From contig JAFEAV010000002.1 in NCBI GenBank assembly GCA_018266215.1, positions 1-64,000 on the forward strand: a DNA stretch of 64,000 nucleotides. The letters are read 5' to 3'. Below, piece by piece: positions 61,694-64,000 of this stretch (positions are counted from its first letter, which is position 1; each line of letters starts with the position of its first letter). Made by a program: the position numbers and the translations under genes. The notes under the pieces were generated by a model. The model saw only the letters and a list, made by a program, of their open reading frames with translations. It had not been told where the DNA came from and did not search any database. Source of the stretch: Cyanobacteria bacterium SZAS LIN-3 (GTDB lineage Bacteria > Cyanobacteriota > Vampirovibrionia > Obscuribacterales > Obscuribacteraceae).

Positions 61694-61882
61694 TCAGGCA
61701 GCCCGACGCGGTTTCCATTCTCCGAGCTGGCAGACGCCGTCCTGGCAGACAGGATGTTCATTTACGGCCGATATTTCCGATTCACTCGACTCAGGCACCG
61801 TGACATTGCGCTCAACCGAAGGCCAGTTTTCCACTTGCAGGATAGAGTCATCGCGTTTGATGTCTATACGAGTGATTCTCAT
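61694..61882 (-). CDS. Small CxxxxC protein next to metal pump
   Basis: 62 residues from the ATG at 61882, chosen for AAGGGGG 5 nt upstream. MRITRIDIKRDDSIL opens a mainly polar peptide with two cysteines in PVCQDGVCQLG near the C-terminus, and no signal. The Cys pair could bind a metal ion. It converges with the RND gene with no gap. Whether it relates to the pump is unknown. Confidence 0.55.
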   Translation of the reverse strand: MRITRIDIKRDDSILQVENWPSVERNVTVPESSESEISAVNEHPVCQDGVCQLGEWKPRRAA

Positions 61883-61980
61883 CTGGTCCCCCTTTCGGTG
61901 TACAGGTTTGCTGGATGTATGTTGTTTACAACAGAGATGACGCAATTAGGCGGGACGGGTTCCAATCGATAAATTTTCTT

Positions 61981-62003
61981 GCTTAATGCTCCTTTGATTA
62001 AGC
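61981..62003. promoter_or_regulatory. Inverted repeat upstream of methyltransferase gene
   Basis: GCTTAAT (61981-61987), 9-nt spacer, ATTAAGC (61997-62003) form a perfect 7-bp dyad in the divergent region between the small Cys protein and the methyltransferase. No clear -35/-10 pair was found nearby. Possible operator. Confidence 0.3.
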
Positions 62004-62070
62004 CTGGTTGGCGTCCTCTAATCAAGCTTTGACCGCTTTCCATTAGAATGGCGCTTTCCCCGGCTTATGG

Positions 62071-63867
62071 GTGCTTGATTTGCCCAGTACTGAGATTTCC
62101 GCTGATTCAACAATGGATTCGCAACAGCTTGCCTCCTCGTCATTGCGCTATGACTACAAACTGAGCGGTTTTGATGAAACCAGCCACTACGGCCGTTTGC
62201 TCGGCCGGGTGGGGCGCGGTAAGCGTGTGCTCGAGCTGGGTTCTAGCACCGGTTATTTGACCAGCGCTATGACCGAGCATTTTGATTGCACTGTCGTGGG
62301 TGTGGAAGTCGATGCCGACGCGGCCGCCGCTGCCAGAGCCAGGGGGCATGAGGTGCTCCTGCTCGATCTGGACAAGAGCGATCTGACAAAAGAACTGGCC
62401 GGCAGAAAGTTTGATGTTGTGCTCTGTGCCGACGTTTTAGAACATCTGCGCGATCCGCAGCAGACCATTAAACAGCTGGTTGAACTGCTTGCCGAAGACG
62501 GCTATGTCATCTGTTCCATTCCCCATGTCGGCCACGCCGACATACGCCTGGCCATGCTCTCGGGTAAGCTGCCCTACAGGCCGATGGGGCTGCTCGATCA
62601 TACGCACATGAAATTCTTCACCCGGGCTCTTGTGGAAGAGTTGTTTGAGTCGTCGGGAATGCTGGTTGAGAAGGTTGAGCGCAATCGCTGGCAGGCGACC
62701 AAAACCGAGGTCCAGGGCCGTTTACCTTCGCATCTCAAAGTGGTGGGCGATCTGATCGCCGCCGATCCTGAGGCTGAAACCTATCAATTTATCGTCAAAG
62801 CCAGGCCTTATAAGGCGGGCGAAAAACTCAGCGCCAGAGCCGCTGCCGAAGCCACGAGCGAAGGACTGGCGCGGGTCGATGTTGTGGTCGTCGACCAGGA
62901 CTCACACGTTGCCGATGATCTGTATCAGAAGTATCTTTCGACGTTGAACTATCCATCAGAGCTGATTCGCTTCTGGTTTGTCTCCGGTCCCAATGCCCTT
63001 GCCCTGGCCGACAAACCAAAGGGCGAGCCGGCTGCATATGCCGACAATGATTTTCGAACTTTTCGCTTTATAAGCATGGGCAGCGGCGATGCACAAATGA
63101 GCCGCACTCAAATCAGCTATCGCAATGAGCTCTCGCAGGCCGAAATTGCTTCCGCCCGGGTAGACGGCGGCGTCAATTTTGCCTCAACCCTGTCTCAAGT
63201 AGCTCGCGGCAGCGATGCCAAATATCTCTTTATCCTCACCCCTGACACGCTTCCGGGCGCCAACTGTCTGACCGCCCTGGTGCGCGCCGCCGAAAAAGAG
63301 GGGGCGGCCAAAACCTCAACCGAATTCGGTTCGGGTTTGTCCGCCCTGATAGTCGCCCGGCCGGAAGTGCGTTTACCGGGCCGGCCCGTGCCTTATGGAC
63401 CGGAAAACCTGCTTTCCTGGCATGAATTTTCTTGCATGCTCGTCCCGCGGGACTTTTTGATTGAGGCCAAGAGCGCCGACCCCAATCTCTGGACCAGCCA
63501 GGCGCAGGCCGTGGATATGTGCTTCCGCGCCTGGGCCTGCGGCCGCAAGGTGATTGAGTGTCCCGAGGCCAATTACTTCAGCAACGGCCAGCTGGCTGTC
63601 TTTGGCGATTACGACATTACAGTCGCCGACGGGCTGCGCCTGCGCCGCCGCTGGGGCTCCCTGCGCAATCTTCTGGCTTTCGCCAAATATAGTGCCGGCC
63701 GTTGCGGCGGGCCCTTTGTCTGGCTCAAGACCGCCAATCATGTCGTCGCCGCCCTGGCTATTGAAACCCCGCTGCGGGCGGCTCTGCCCGAGGTTGCCCG
63801 CGGGCTTGTGGGCTTTGGCGGTCCCGGAGCCTCGGAGATAGGCCATACGGCAGCCGAGATTGGCTAG
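62071..63867 (+). CDS. Methyltransferase fused to glycosyltransferase-like domain
   Basis: 598 residues from a GTG; an ATG at 62113 is a plausible alternative. Residues about 30-215 are a class I SAM methyltransferase: motif I VLELGSSTGYL, then FDVVLCADVLEHL, and GYVICSIPHVGH. The remaining part (from about 255) has a GT-A-like pattern: VDVVVVDQDSHVADDL, a strand YLFILTPDTLPGANCL and FSCMLVPRDFLIEA, but I see no clear DxD. The combination is typical of proteins that modify surface polysaccharide or O-linked glycans. The ribosome-binding site is weak. No other glycan genes lie in the window. Confidence 0.82.
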   Translation: MLDLPSTEISADSTMDSQQLASSSLRYDYKLSGFDETSHYGRLLGRVGRGKRVLELGSSTGYLTSAMTEHFDCTVVGVEVDADAAAAARARGHEVLLLDLDKSDLTKELAGRKFDVVLCADVLEHLRDPQQTIKQLVELLAEDGYVICSIPHVGHADIRLAMLSGKLPYRPMGLLDHTHMKFFTRALVEELFESSGMLVEKVERNRWQATKTEVQGRLPSHLKVVGDLIAADPEAETYQFIVKARPYKAGEKLSARAAAEATSEGLARVDVVVVDQDSHVADDLYQKYLSTLNYPSELIRFWFVSGPNALALADKPKGEPAAYADNDFRTFRFISMGSGDAQMSRTQISYRNELSQAEIASARVDGGVNFASTLSQVARGSDAKYLFILTPDTLPGANCLTALVRAAEKEGAAKTSTEFGSGLSALIVARPEVRLPGRPVPYGPENLLSWHEFSCMLVPRDFLIEAKSADPNLWTSQAQAVDMCFRAWACGRKVIECPEANYFSNGQLAVFGDYDITVADGLRLRRRWGSLRNLLAFAKYSAGRCGGPFVWLKTANHVVAALAIETPLRAALPEVARGLVGFGGPGASEIGHTAAEIG

Positions 63868-63910
63868 ACAGCCAATAGGGCACTTATAATCTGCTAACAT
63901 TTGTTGGCAG
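63860..63910 (+). promoter_or_regulatory. Hairpins and TATAAT before the last gene
   Basis: TTGGCT (63860-63865), 4-nt loop, AGCCAA (63870-63875) spans the methyltransferase stop. TATAAT follows at 63885-63890, then an 8-bp hairpin CTGCTAAC-ATTT-GTTGGCAG (63891-63910, one wobble). The second hairpin would sit near the start of the next transcript. No good -35 is seen. Confidence 0.35.
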
Positions 63911-63932
63911 CCGCAGAAAGATAAACCTGGTA

Positions 63933-64000
63933 ATGAATAACAAGGAAAGCCGGTCATTTCTAAAGGGGGAGATGGATTTCACCCCTCAGAGGATGATGCG
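63933..64000 (+). CDS. Partial CDS at the window end
   Basis: ATG at 63933 opens MNNKESRSFLKG and stays open for 22 codons to the edge. No clear ribosome-binding site. A TATAAT element about 45 nt upstream supports a gene start weakly. Function cannot be judged. Confidence 0.3.
   Translation, partial: MNNKESRSFLKGEMDFTPQRMM

Noticed and set aside
1..64000. CRISPR array, prophage, insertion sequence, tRNA or rRNA
   Set aside because: No regularly spaced direct repeats, transposase, integrase or cloverleaf-like sequence was found in the gaps by reading both strands; a tRNA scan was not possible here.

Overview
The window looks like a chromosomal segment of a non-photosynthetic, diderm bacterium. 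Evidence for an outer membrane and peptidoglycan is indirect: a lipoprotein-type RND adaptor with its pump, a MurQ etherase, an FtsB/DivIC-like divisome protein and many signal peptides. The moderately GC-rich DNA, the MoeB-rhodanese fusion, and the many secreted TPR, LRR, LysM and YD-repeat-like proteins of low complexity resemble genomes of the cyanobacterial sister group (Melainabacteria/Vampirovibrionia, Obscuribacterales type). That assignment is inference from overall style, not from a marker phylogeny. I saw no phage, insertion sequence, CRISPR array, tRNA or rRNA.

Layout. 0-8 kb: a cyclase-family hydrolase, then minus-strand groups: Ada with a TPR protein; RidA, a prepilin-peptidase-like protein and a FliB/YkgJ-like cysteine-cluster protein; and three small secreted proteins behind a near-consensus promoter. 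8-15.9 kb, plus strand: tsaD, a zinc-ribbon protein, an FHA protein with two paralogous degenerate J-domain proteins, a YD-repeat-like protein overlapping a phosphohexomutase, and an FtsB-like protein. 16-23 kb: a CPBP protease, a large LysM-containing low-complexity protein, a matrixin-type metalloprotease overlapping a sulfite-oxidase-family protein. 22.7-29.3 kb, minus strand: a four-gene unit built around a 1153-residue FtsH-type protease with three complete AAA+ modules, then a fasciclin protein and thioredoxin. 29.5-33 kb: an orphan histidine kinase, a small Cys protein, a MoeB-rhodanese fusion and a hotdog thioesterase.

33-50.7 kb holds four paralogous secreted leucine-rich-repeat proteins that share a C-terminal F-x-P-[LV]-H ending. 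One follows glnS; three lie in tandem behind an aldo/keto reductase. They are interspersed with a fatty-acid-hydroxylase fusion, an ARPP-1-like secreted protein, an alcohol dehydrogenase, a VOC protein, a divergent subtilase-like protein, a membrane TPR protein and murQ. 50.8-64 kb holds a hydantoinase/dihydropyrimidinase, the dnaG-rpoD operon with a glycine-rich insertion in the primase, an RqcP-like S4 protein, a heavy-metal-type RND adaptor and pump, and a methyltransferase fused to a glycosyltransferase-like domain.

What stands out most is the triple-AAA FtsH operon. Next come the F-x-P-[LV]-H LRR family, the FHA/J-like/MshEN-like cluster and the TGEAPNS secreted-protein operon. All functions are read from motifs by eye; no database search was run.
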